64,000 nt of DNA from assembly GCF_000340215.1 (NCBI RefSeq), contig NW_006921535.1, forward strand, positions 5,865,414 to 5,929,413, in the 5' to 3' direction. Below, piece after piece: positions 1-9,940 of this stretch. The notes under the pieces are model-generated. The model saw nothing but the letters and a program-made list of their open reading frames with translations. It was not told the origin of the DNA and did not search any database. Source of the stretch: Pseudocercospora fijiensis CIRAD86 (lineage: Eukaryota; Ascomycota; Dothideomycetes; Mycosphaerellales; Mycosphaerellaceae). Within the stretch, counting starts at the first letter, position 1. Each line of letters starts with the position of its first letter. Both the position numbers and the translations under genes were made by a program.

Positions 1-1826
1 CTCAGCACAGGATCCTCGAAGCTCTTCAGCAAGCTCTCGACAACTCTACCGCCAAGCGCCGAAAAAAGACCTCGTTGGTATTCGCCGTCAATGATTGTCC
101 AATCTTGCGGTTCTGGGGTGGCATAGTGCACAGACGGATATTGCAGCTCGTACTTGATCGGCTGGAAGACCGTCACGCTCAGTGGCTGCTTGTTACGCTC
201 GGCCTGAGAGAAAAGGAAGGCGAGGCCACTTCCAGCAACCTTGAATGGGTCCATCGGCGGCTGTGTAACCACAGAAGACAGCCCAGCTGTGGAGACTGGC
301 GTATTGTGTCGGGTGCCGCGGAAAGGCATGCTGCAGAGGTTGGCGACATTGATCAAGATGAAGCCAGTAACCATAAGCACCTTGAAACGTGGAATGCTCC
401 TTTCGCGAGCTTTCATGCCGAAGATGTTCACAGTGCTGGGAGAGACGATGTCGCCATTAGGCCAGTCATTGCTAGAGGCAACATTCTCAGCGACACGTCT
501 GCTGACGCCCTCTTCCTCCAAGGCCTTCTTGATGGTTACGTGGCGCTTGATCCTGTTGATCTCGAGCTTGATGGTCAAGATTGCGGTGTAGAAAGTGAAG
601 AGCAGGATACAGTCGAAGAAAAGTGTCCAGGCTGCCAAGAAGCAGAATTGTCGAAGGCCGCCTTGAATTCCAGAGAAGGCGCCTGCTGAAAGGATGGCAA
701 TTTCGATTGCGTAGTCGCGAATGATCTCGAAACCACGCTCTCGGATGGCCTGCTGTACTGCCTTCTGAATGGTGAAGGCTTCGCCGTTGCCGTTGCCGTT
801 CTTGGCCTGGTAGGAAGCAGATAGCACAGCTTGAGTCAGCATAATGGGCTTCTCAAAGCCAACGGTAACGACCAAGAATGGCACGCCTTCTGACAGGAGA
901 ACGACATTCTCCGGCACGCCAAGCTTCAAGGTCACGACAATGCCGAAGAGGAAGGCGAAGGCAGAGCTGAAGAGGGTGGTGGTGCCAAGCCAAAAGTTGG
1001 ATCCCATGCGGCGCATGCTCAGGAAGAGCGAGATGAACGTCAGGTACATTGATAGATAGCCCAGAGACATTATGACGATATCAAGAGTCTCGGCATTCTT
1101 GATCAAGTCCAGGAATGCGCTCCAAGAGTTTTGTGCCCATTCGACCATTCCATTCGAGTTGGGTGCAGTCTTGGCGGTTTTCATGAGCCACTTCTTGTGC
1201 TCGACCTCGTCGTCTGATCCGTCATCTTCGCGAACTGTGCCGGGCGGTGCCGGAATTTCTTGGACGGCCTCGAGAAATTTGGCGGTCTCGGCATATGGCA
1301 TGGAGAATGCGAGATGCGAGTCGGAAGAGATGGTGGAGAGAATGTTTGCGCTCGAAGGCACGATCTCAGCAGCGCTGCCCTCTGGTAGCGCAATGTTCTT
1401 AGCCATTGGAACTGCTTTTGGCGAGTTGTTTCCAGCATCCAGAAACTCCAGCGTGACCAGCGAAAGCTCATCTTCGCGCGGGCGCTGCACCTTCGGGCGG
1501 CCATTCTCTTCAAGTTGCCATTTCCATGCCGTGTCCTCACCAAGATGTAATCGCCTGCTACCTTCCGAAAGTGACGCGAAATCGATCTTGTTCAGCGAGG
1601 CAAGTGAAGGCTGGAAGAAGCCTTGGTCCAGCAGATTGACGTAGAATGCGCTTCCGAGGATGGCGACCAAGGTGATGGTCCGTATGGGATGCGTACATGC
1701 TTTCAGCGACACGCTCTCGAGATATGGCGTGAGAAGGCTGGAATATGAACCCGGCTTGTTTGGATCTGTGATGTCGCGGTTTCGGCGCCACCTCGTGGGT
1801 AGGATGCTCTCCACGATCTCCAACAT
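1..1826 (-). CDS. HMG1: HMG-CoA reductase, N-terminal part (runs off window)
   Basis: Makes mevalonate from HMG-CoA, the committed step of sterol and isoprenoid synthesis, in the ER membrane. The minus strand is open from the ATG at 1826-1824 to the window edge, 608 codons without stop or intron. The first membrane segment lies near residues 50-68, followed by a polar luminal stretch. The sterol-sensing domain spans about 245-420, with hydrophobic segments such as LDIVIMSLGYLSMYL and the family signature TFYTAILTIKLEINRIKRH. A linker follows, reaching FSALGGRVVESLL. The catalytic domain lies outside the window, so completeness cannot be judged. The start is the first in-frame Met before the conserved arginine-rich N-terminus (PTRWRRNRD). 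I did not check for an upstream exon. Family assignment is very secure; paralogue number is unknown. Confidence 0.95.
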   Translation of the reverse strand, partial: MLEIVESILPTRWRRNRDITDPNKPGSYSSLLTPYLESVSLKACTHPIRTITLVAILGSAFYVNLLDQGFFQPSLASLNKIDFASLSEGSRRLHLGEDTAWKWQLEENGRPKVQRPREDELSLVTLEFLDAGNNSPKAVPMAKNIALPEGSAAEIVPSSANILSTISSDSHLAFSMPYAETAKFLEAVQEIPAPPGTVREDDGSDDEVEHKKWLMKTAKTAPNSNGMVEWAQNSWSAFLDLIKNAETLDIVIMSLGYLSMYLTFISLFLSMRRMGSNFWLGTTTLFSSAFAFLFGIVVTLKLGVPENVVLLSEGVPFLVVTVGFEKPIMLTQAVLSASYQAKNGNGNGEAFTIQKAVQQAIRERGFEIIRDYAIEIAILSAGAFSGIQGGLRQFCFLAAWTLFFDCILLFTFYTAILTIKLEINRIKRHVTIKKALEEEGVSRRVAENVASSNDWPNGDIVSPSTVNIFGMKARERSIPRFKVLMVTGFILINVANLCSMPFRGTRHNTPVSTAGLSSVVTQPPMDPFKVAGSGLAFLFSQAERNKQPLSVTVFQPIKYELQYPSVHYATPEPQDWTIIDGEYQRGLFSALGGRVVESLLKSFEDPVL

Positions 1827-3353
1827 GTTGAATGGGTGTGGGAGAGGCAGGAATGGCGATTCGAGTCGGAGGTGAAGCGTACGCTACTCGAGCGATGGGA
1901 CTACGCGTAGGTATGGGGGTATGGCTGCGAGGCTGCGGCGTGCCTTGCCTGTCCTAGGTTGCTATTGTGTGCTGCGGCCAGATTGCAAGCATTATTTCCT
2001 TTCTGGTCTGACTGCCCCAGTCCCCGACCACTCACGCCTTCCACGCTCCTTCACCCAGCTCTTTCACAAGCTCGGCGCGAGGATCGTGCAGCTCGCTATC
2101 GCTCCTCCCTGGTGGGGGATGTTCGTTGTGGCTCCAACCGGGAGCTATGGTATGCAGCAGAAGCTTGCGCTGATTCGAGAAAAATTTGCAGGTGTTCGCG
2201 CGCGGCACGTCACTCCCGCGGCGCAAAAGCTTCGCAGTCCTTGCGATTGTTCGCTGCAGCAGGACAAAGAAACAAGCAAGAGATGAATTGAGGAAAGAAG
2301 ATCACAAAGAGAGCCTTTTCCCAAGCGGCCACGGAATATCGCACTATCGCCCCATCCAATGCTTGATGAAGGTTGTGGTATTCTAGCTCCCGCGCCACAA
2401 TCGTACGAAGCGGTGACCGCCAACTTTTCTCCCGGCAAAATAGAATCGAGAATTGCGAACGCCTTTGGCTAGGAACACACCAATCAGACTCCTGAAACGA
2501 CTCCCAGCGTCTCGTCTACGTATCTCCCTGCACTCCGCAACCGAATCTCTAGCGCCATATATCTACAGAATGGCATGACTAGGTAACGATCAGGAATGAA
2601 CAGTCAGGCACATATCAGTAGAAATGGCCCTTGCCTCTTCGACAGGAGTCCTGCCAATTGCCCAGTCAATTTGCCATCTCCTGGTCAATCTGGTGAGTGC
2701 CTTGGCAGTGACATTATGTGCCTGATCGACAGAAATGAGGCGCAGAAGTTCTTGAGTGCTATTCTAGCGTTGCGCCGAGGAAGCAACGAACAAGTCCGTA
2801 TATTATTGACAAATGGTGTCGATGCTATTGGTGTCTCAGCAATGGGATGTCACTTCACCTCACCGCGAGAACAATACACCTATCCTAACCTCTACATACA
2901 TTGCGTAGGATGGCGTGGCGTGGCGTGGCGTGGCGTGGCGTGGCGTGGCGTGGCGCATGGCCAGGGAAGGGACACGACACGATACGACACGTCGTACGAG
3001 AAGTGGCTCAAGCTGCGCGATATTTTGGCTACGTACGGTGCGGGAACTGCCGAATGGTATACAGTATGTGCCCTCATGTCACACAAGTTACGTTACGACA
3101 GGCGCCTGTGCGAGGCTGCGACCTGGTCACGACATCATTCCAACATTCTCATCAATATCGCGATTCTGTGAAGTCCTACCTGATGTCATCGACCTTGGTG
3201 CGGGAGGCGAGTATCACGGTTGGATGTTGCTAGAAGGACTCCCAGCCTGTGGCCGTGCAGGTTCCGAGTCGACGCCCCTCTACCTCCGCCGCCTCAGTTA
3301 CTACCATGCATCGGAGTGAATACGGAGCTGATTCCGAGACTCAAGGAGTCAAT
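1827..3353. other. intergenic region upstream of HMG-CoA reductase
   Basis: About 1.5 kb between the reductase start and the stop of the DUF3605 gene. Short open frames occur on both strands (for example 2596-3171 +), but they overlap one another, show no domain and run through a microsatellite. I see no gene. The part next to 1826 should hold the reductase promoter and 5' leader. Base composition is ordinary and CpA/TpG are present, so this region has not been RIP-mutated. Confidence 0.7.
2911..2955. repeat. pentanucleotide microsatellite (TGGCG)9
   Basis: Nine perfect tandem copies of TGGCG. Sixteen bases further on, 2971-2990 holds a second pentanucleotide array, GACAC x4 with one mismatch. 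The two arrays suggest local slippage. Neither lies in a supported gene. Confidence 0.95.
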
Positions 3354-4126
3354 TCAGCTATCCTGCACCGCATGCCTGAGCTTCTGCGCCAGAGGTACGT
3401 CGTAGTTCGTCATCTCCCGAACAAAGTCCATATCAGGATTGAAGAGCATAACATGAAAGTGCTCAACAGCATGAACGCTTTTCAAGCTGCTCCAATTCCT
3501 AAACCACACCACGTCGTCCTTGCCAAAAGTCCGATCCACAAACTCCTGTATCAGCCTTCTCGTTTCCGGAGCCATGTCGCCAATCTCTGAAGCCGGATCC
3601 GAAAGCAGCTCAAACTTGGTCCATACTACAAGATGCACAATTCGCTCATCAATCCCATATGGCCAGTCGTTGTACAAAATCTTGATGTCGGCTGGATTCA
3701 GATGTCAGTATGCGGGCGGTCGACGACGTCTCCAACCCTTCTCATACCTGGATTCGAGAACGGTGGTCCCGAAGGACTGAGCTCCTCCCATTCAAGCCGC
3801 TCCTGCAGCACGAAATCCATAATGCTCCCATACTCGCGAATCAACTTCGAGCAATACTCTCGATACAATCTCAAGTCACTCGGCAGCCTTTGAAACAATT
3901 CCAGCCGATTCTCACGAATGAAGCGTTGAATTTCATCCCACGTCTGCCGCCGGTAGGCAGCGTCTGGAGTGCGCAAAGTTTCTTGGTCTTTGAGATCTTT
4001 GAAGGCATATCGAAGGAATTCCGGACATTCGTCTGCATGCTCATTTGGCGGGACGTTGACGTTCCAGAATTTTTGTACATGCTGTCTGCTGTCAGATCCG
4101 GTTGCATTTGTTGTTGGCAGTGACAT
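3354..4126 (-). CDS. DUF3605 family protein (N-acetylglucosamine-induced protein 1-like)
   Basis: Two exons: 4126-3748 and 3691-3354, giving 238 aa. The 56-bp intron begins GTATGAG at 3747, has a CTGAC branch site and ends CCAG at 3692. Splicing joins FSNP to [13 protein letters not shown] in frame. Family hallmarks seen: an N-terminal [11 protein letters not shown]...LPSDLRLY block, [17 protein letters not shown] before the intron, then [20 protein letters not shown], a short acidic stretch, and [20 protein letters not shown] near the C-terminus. The family is fungal; a Candida member is induced by N-acetylglucosamine, but no biochemical activity is established to my knowledge. I chose the Met of [10 protein letters not shown]; another in-frame Met lies eight codons upstream. 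No signal peptide or membrane span, so probably cytosolic. Confidence 0.9.
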
Positions 4127-5548
4127 TCTTCGGAGACAACCCAAGGGCAATAATATGGTCCGAGCAACGCTGCCTGCAAAACAGCTTCAATTATTCCCCG
4201 GATCTTCGCTCGAGTCTCTGTAGATCAACTGACACTTGCCCACGGTATCGTGATCTCTGCGAAGTATAGCTTCCCTCGCAATACCTCTTCGTAGACTGAA
4301 TTGCCTGTAGTGACTCAACGGCCAGCGCCTTGGCCTGTGGACGCAGTCCGAGTCGACGACGAATCTCGCAGTGTCTCAGACCATAGACCCTTCGCGGAGC
4401 TAAGTGCGAACAAATCGGAGTCGTGCTGGTTAAAAGCACAACCCTGTCAGTCTCAATTTCGCATTTTGCTATTTTATGCCGAATCTTTCATCTCTTGCTG
4501 TGTGGCGTTCGGAAAGGATCATGGATTCTCTGGATCACCTTACTTTCAGCTGATCTGCGTAATAAGGAGCAGGATAGCAAGATCTGTAGTCTTGGTGAAG
4601 TCGGGATGGATGGCAGATAACACATGCATACGTATTGTGTTGTGTCGACTCGCGCGTCGCCTCAACGGTCGCCGGTCGGATCGCGGCTTCACTTCGTCGT
4701 TGTGCAAAGTGGTGGCAGCCCTGGTCCGATGGGAGATTGCAATGGTAACTCTAGGGGTGCATGACGCCCAGAAATAGCCAAAATGATGCCACCTACATCA
4801 CGGGTAGGGCAAATTAGCCCGCATGCGTAGCGATGGGAACGGACGTTTGAGACCGGATTTCCTTCAGCCCTTTTGTCACGATCATATGCGTTCATCAGCG
4901 GTAATGGAAGGGAAGTGTGAGATTTTGCTTGTTGGACTCACCACCCCGAGGCGAGTCTGCGCTATATAATAGCAAGCGCCGTTCCTGTTCCTGCATGCAG
5001 ATCTCACAAGGGCAGCCCTGAGTGGTTGGAGAGGGATTGGAAAGGGTATGGTCGGTGCTCGGTAGTCGGTTCTTGAACCACTCACTCTGAACCGCACATC
5101 AGCAAAGGGGCTTGGGGCCTCACGCTCTTTCGCCTGGGCCGCGCTTCGGGCTTGCGAGGCTGCATCTTCTTTCTCTGCCTGGCCTGGCACAGCACTAGTA
5201 TTCTAGGTTTTCGTATTTGCTACATCTCCACGATATGCCATTGTCGATATACGGTCTCTACTGGTAGTGCCTAATACTTCTTGGCTCGCGACACATCGTA
5301 AACACCTCCACGCTGCACCACATTCCAGAAGGCAGATTCGAGTGGAAAGGGACAGGCGGAAGCGGAGGAGGTTGTCGCTGGGCATATTATTCCTCCTGAA
5401 ACGAAGGGACCACACTTGGAATATACTCTTTCGAGGTCGCGACATACTACTACCTCACTCCAGTGTTACGCCTGCCACACCCAGCGCATGAGCACGACCG
5501 ATCGATCGAGAGAACCTTCCGCGCGCCTCACTCACGCCTTCTCCTCGA
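4127..5548. other. intergenic region between DUF3605 gene and SPA2
   Basis: A divergent promoter interval: the left gene is transcribed leftward and SPA2 rightward. A TATA-like CTATATAATA lies at about 4963-4972. Open frames here are short and conflicting, with no domain I recognise. The last 350 bases before 5549 are rich in short direct C/T stretches, as in many fungal leaders. Confidence 0.6.
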
Positions 5549-8161
5549 ATGTCACGAGCCGTCGGCACGGCTTCGCCATTGTCGCCGTTATCCATGACCA
5601 GCAACGATTCCTCCTTTGTCGGCCGATATGGCGGTAATGGCAGCGTGGGTAGTCCCGGAGGTCCGCTCGGAGGCACGGTGAACGACGCTCCATACAGCGG
5701 CGGGCCTTATGGCGCTGCGCGGCCACCGCAAACGTCACCGCCTTCGTCGCAACATCCAAGCGGCTCTACAGATATGTCGCGACCGTCAGCCAGTGGCTCC
5801 AGCAATCGTCCGCCGTCTTCCGCGAGCTCCATCGGCATGTCGAGCGATGGACGCATGGGTTTTGCGAAACCACCGAATCGAGATAGTTCCAGGAGTCAAA
5901 TACCGCCCAACGCCGATGATGCCCTCTCGAGACACTATGCGACACTGAGGGAATATTTGGCGGACTCATTGCAGGACGAGAAGGGAAATCTCAAGCCGAA
6001 CCGGGCGAGGGACAAGCTGCTTCGGCTGAGTGTCACGCAGTTCATGGAACTCAGCACTGATGTATACGACGAATTGATGAGAAGAGAGGACGACCGGTCA
6101 GGTCAGATACCAAACGTCCCGCGATTCCTCCTACCCAGGCAGAATTTCCACCCGAAGCGCAATCAGGCGCGGCAGAAGCTCAGTACGCTTCCGACCGAAC
6201 GATTCAGGCAACTGGCGACGGATGTCTTTTATGAATTGGAACGACGAATACCACGATTCGTGGGAGCTGACATTGCGCGACCCCACAGCACAGCAAGCAA
6301 TGCTAGCAGCAGAAGTCGAGCGCCTAGCCGAGGTGGCATGCGACCGCCTCCTGGACCCAATGGGTACCCATATCCTCCTGGCCCTGGAAGAGGAGGCCCG
6401 CCGCGGGGACCAATGTCGCCCTACGGTCCTGGTCCCAATGGTATGCCTCCTGGCCCGCGAAGACCAAGCGAAGCTGCGTCTCTTGGTCGGCCTCTTCCGA
6501 AGCATCTCCAGAGCAACACCATTGTCCCGAACAAAAGTACGATGGTTGAGGATGATGACATGGAGGATGACGAGGATGCTTTCGGCCTTGATCATGTTGG
6601 CTCAGGCCTCGGCCAGCGGTACAGCCGGAGTACCAGTGCGGAAACCAAGGAAAGGATGCATGCGCAGGAAGCTGAGATCACGGAACTGAAAGAAAGGATC
6701 GAGGCTCTGGAGGCCAAACTAACGGAAGCCAGCAAAGAGGCCGCGAGAAGTGTAACGCTTGATGCCGAGCGCAAGCAATGGACTGCGCAGCGAGAAGAGC
6801 TTGAGCAGAAGCACGTGGATGCGCAGTCACACAATACCACACTTCAGCGAGAGCTGGAGGTGCTGAAGTCGAAAGTACAAGATACCGACACCGACCGAGA
6901 TCAACACGAGCAGAATATGCGCGATATGCGAGAACAGCTGGATGATGCCCAAGAGCAGCTCGCTGAGAAGCATAATGAAAATGGTCGGCTGGAGAAGCAG
7001 CTTCGAGAAGCTTCACAAGATAAAGCTGAGCTTCAGCAATTGCAGAGAGAAATCGAAGACTTGCGACGGCAGCTACAAGCAAACTCCAGCAAAGATGCGT
7101 GTGAGGACAAGATCGCGCAACTACAAGAGCAACTTGCCCAGCAGGAGAAGATCAACTCCCAAGTCCGCGAAGAAGCCATGAAGAACCTGCGCGAAATGCG
7201 CGAGCTCAGTCGGCAGAACGACGAGGCCATTGAGCAAGAAGAGAAGATGGCTGCCAAGATTGCGAAGCTTGAGAAAGAGAATGATGTGTGGAGACAGCGA
7301 TATGCGAAAGTCAAGGCGCAGAACAAGCACCTACGAGCGTCCACCATGGGTCTTGGGCTGTCGACTGGACTGGACACCGGCAGTCTTGTGCGGCAAGAAG
7401 GCCTGATCTCCGAAGGCGGTCTCGTGCGCGATACAGAAGTCACCAGATTCCAACTTGCCGTGGACGAGCTGCTCAAGGTCGCTCGTGGTAACAGCACAGA
7501 TGCAATGCTCGAGAGTGTGAAGGCCGTTGTGGTCAGTGTGCAATCCATCACTGCGGCTGTACGAACGGATGGGTATCCATCGCCTGGCCCTTCGCCTTCT
7601 GTCCCAGATATGAACATGCGGTCAGCGCCACCCAGCGTCGGCAAGATCCAAGCACGAGTCACCGGAACCGCAAACAGCCTCATCACCGCAACGAAACAAC
7701 ATGCCGCATCGCACGGACTGTCGCCCGTGGCACTGCTCGACGCTGCTGCAAGCAATCTCACCTCAGCTGTAGTCGAACTCATCAAAGCCGTCAAAATCCG
7801 ACCCTCCACCAAAAACGAGCTCGCCGATATGGAAGACGCCGACGAACTCCACTCCTTCTACGACGCCAGCTTATCCCCCACCGGCAACACCCTCCAAATC
7901 CCCGTCCCCCAATTACCTCCCGCTCCCAGCTCCAATCCCTCAACCACAGAAAAGAAACCCAACACAGGCTGGTTCGGTTGGGCCGGGAAATGGGGTGACG
8001 GTAGTCCCGATGACGATTCACCATCATCACAACAACAAAAACAAAAACAACTCCCTCCTCTTCCTCAAGCTTCGCCTGCGAATGGCAATGTTGTGCAGCA
8101 CAACCATTCTGCTTCTCTTCGATCTGTGGACAGTGGAAGTGATTACGATCCTTATCGATAG
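5549..8161 (+). CDS. SPA2: Spa2/SpaA polarisome scaffold protein
   Basis: Scaffold of the polarisome at hyphal tips and septa, linking formin, actin regulators and MAPK components (family knowledge). Intronless, 870 aa. A Ser/Gly/Pro-rich N-terminus (1-120) is followed by two Spa2 homology repeats: about 121-170 (HYATLREYLADSL, LLRLSVTQFMELSTDVYDEL) and 181-237 (RNQARQKLSTLPTERFRQLA, DVFYELERR). Then come a Gly/Pro-rich linker (250-310), an acidic patch (331-345, VEDDDMEDDEDAF), a long coiled coil (about 364-605) and a C-terminal helical region (640-760; FQLAVDELLKVAR, LITATKQHAASHGLSPVALL) like the conserved Spa2 C-terminus. The tail is Ser/Gln/Pro-rich. The start is the first in-frame Met; the Met at residue 16 (MTSNDSSFVG) is a possible alternative. 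Confidence 0.95.
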   Translation: MSRAVGTASPLSPLSMTSNDSSFVGRYGGNGSVGSPGGPLGGTVNDAPYSGGPYGAARPPQTSPPSSQHPSGSTDMSRPSASGSSNRPPSSASSIGMSSDGRMGFAKPPNRDSSRSQIPPNADDALSRHYATLREYLADSLQDEKGNLKPNRARDKLLRLSVTQFMELSTDVYDELMRREDDRSGQIPNVPRFLLPRQNFHPKRNQARQKLSTLPTERFRQLATDVFYELERRIPRFVGADIARPHSTASNASSRSRAPSRGGMRPPPGPNGYPYPPGPGRGGPPRGPMSPYGPGPNGMPPGPRRPSEAASLGRPLPKHLQSNTIVPNKSTMVEDDDMEDDEDAFGLDHVGSGLGQRYSRSTSAETKERMHAQEAEITELKERIEALEAKLTEASKEAARSVTLDAERKQWTAQREELEQKHVDAQSHNTTLQRELEVLKSKVQDTDTDRDQHEQNMRDMREQLDDAQEQLAEKHNENGRLEKQLREASQDKAELQQLQREIEDLRRQLQANSSKDACEDKIAQLQEQLAQQEKINSQVREEAMKNLREMRELSRQNDEAIEQEEKMAAKIAKLEKENDVWRQRYAKVKAQNKHLRASTMGLGLSTGLDTGSLVRQEGLISEGGLVRDTEVTRFQLAVDELLKVARGNSTDAMLESVKAVVVSVQSITAAVRTDGYPSPGPSPSVPDMNMRSAPPSVGKIQARVTGTANSLITATKQHAASHGLSPVALLDAAASNLTSAVVELIKAVKIRPSTKNELADMEDADELHSFYDASLSPTGNTLQIPVPQLPPAPSSNPSTTEKKPNTGWFGWAGKWGDGSPDDDSPSSQQQKQKQLPPLPQASPANGNVVQHNHSASLRSVDSGSDYDPYR

Positions 8162-9940
8162 TGTCGGTATCCGTCTAGGGTCACTTTTGCGAAAACGGAA
8201 CGGAGGTGAAATGGAAATGGAAATGGGGTTTGAAAAGGGAAAGGGAACGTGATGGGTTTATATATATACGTATACAACAACCAAGCAACCATCTGGTGGG
8301 AAAGTTTGGGGTGGGAAAGTTTGGGAAGGGAGTTTGGTCTTTTTTTTTGTTCTATTGTGTTCTTTGGATAAGGTAGTTTGGCGTTGGACATCTGCTCTTT
8401 TTTTTCAACTGGGAAATGGAGGATGCAGATTATCGAATGCGTAGTAAAGATACCCATCTCTGTGACAGATTGGATGGGATGGCAATGGACTCTCTCTCTC
8501 CCTTTTTTTTTCTGGTGGTGGGCTTTGGATATTACGCGAAGGGAACTTGAATATGCGCTGTGCTGCGCTACACCCTTTTTTTTTCTAGTGGAGCAGGCGA
8601 AATGGGGATCTGGGGGTCTGTGTCTGAGTCTGAGGGTTTTACGTTATCGTCAGTCATATCAATGAAATGGAATGGAATGGAATGGTAATATTTCAAAATT
8701 TTGAGGGAACTGGGGGGTTTTTTTTTCATCTTTACTTGCTTGTTTTTGTGAGTTGGGAAGTGGGGGGTGAGATGAATCTGGAGGGTTTTGGGCGCTGTTT
8801 ACTCCCCTCGGAATGGGAACTGCAGGATTGTAGGGATGGAGGTGGTGTATAGTCGGTGGGTATGGAGGAAGAGACATGGGGGTTTGGGGAGAATGGTAAG
8901 TATTTTAACTTGGGTAAGTGAGTGAAAGAAAGGTCGGGGATCTCCGCTACTGGATGTATGTATTTCTTTTCTGCCTCGCCTGATGACTACTGGACTTCTG
9001 GCTGTTTTTTTTTGGACTTCCTTCATGGCTTGCTTGTCGTCCTGCTGCACGTTATTAGATCTAGATCCTCAGAGTGAGTGTGAATCTAGACACGGATCCG
9101 CAGACTTCCTTTTTCGGATTTCTGCGACTGGGTCGTGGATCTTGATGATGGTCGATTAGTAGGTCGTAGATTGTGCAATCGATGCCGATTCACTGCAGCT
9201 AGGTAGGAGTTAGTATGTGAATTCATGAGACTTCCGAGTTGACGTTCTTGATCGCAAGTCGCCGCCAAGGCAGGTCCGGATGAATGTGGCGTGGGTGGAG
9301 GGAGAGGAGGTGCGGTCAGCTCCGACTTGGCAATGATGTTCCTTCACTGTAATCGATGCCTTCCATTCTCCCTGCTACAGTTCACGCAGCTGTGCAGTAT
9401 GATATATTGATCGGTAATCGGAATAGAAGGTCTGTGTGTGGACAGCCGAAGCGACCGGGCAGAAAAAAAAGCAGACCCCCGACTTTCACAAAAACCTTTG
9501 CGCAGCATTCCCTTCCACCATTGGCCACCACCGCACCGCTTATCTCTGTCTGATTCCTTCGCTTCCACGCAGCCTTCTGTCACCATTCTCGAGCCGAGAA
9601 CGTGGACGGGAATTCTACAGGCCAAGCTGAGCTGTCGCCCAGAAGGCTTGGACGCGTTCGCGGCAGATAAGCAACGCTCATCCCAGCAAGACGGCCAGCG
9701 GCCCTTCTTGATCGCATTTGCTTCAGGTACGTAAGGCTTCCGGGGCTTTCTTATCAGTTCAGTTGATCGCGGCCATGTGCGCCGGCGCGGTCCCGCAAGA
9801 AGGTACCGGGTTGCCACGTTGGCACTGTAGTCGTCATGAATTTCTTCATGTTCTTTGGTCTGACCCAGTACGACAACTCTGCCAACAACAGCGCGGAGGA
9901 AACTTCTTCGTGAAAAGCCGGACGTACAAAGCCGCCCGTA
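8162..9940. other. SPA2 3' region and permease upstream region
   Basis: No supported gene. The first ~900 bases are the SPA2 3' flank, T/G-rich on this strand with many T runs of 8-9. A GGAATGGAATGGAAT pentamer run lies near 8668-8684. From about 9,300 the composition returns to that of a promoter, and GATA-type sites appear close to the permease. A possible 5' splice site (GTACGTAAG near 9727) hints at an intron in the leader but cannot be settled from sequence alone. Confidence 0.6.
9539..9757. promoter_or_regulatory. cluster of three GATA-factor sites upstream of permease
   Basis: HGATAR-type cores lie at 9539-9545 (minus strand AGATAAG), 9665-9671 (AGATAAG) and 9750-9757 (minus strand CTGATAAG), 180-400 bases before the permease ATG. 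AreA/NIT2 nitrogen regulators bind such sites, and Fcy-type permeases are often under nitrogen control. The cluster fits that, but GATA cores are common by chance. Confidence 0.4.

Noticed and set aside
75..1875. Several plus-strand open frames across the left end
   Set aside because: They lie opposite the HMG-CoA reductase frame, which has clear domain matches; the plus-strand frames have none.
2596..3171. Plus-strand 191-codon open frame
   Set aside because: It crosses the TGGCG microsatellite, overlaps open frames on both strands and has no domain.
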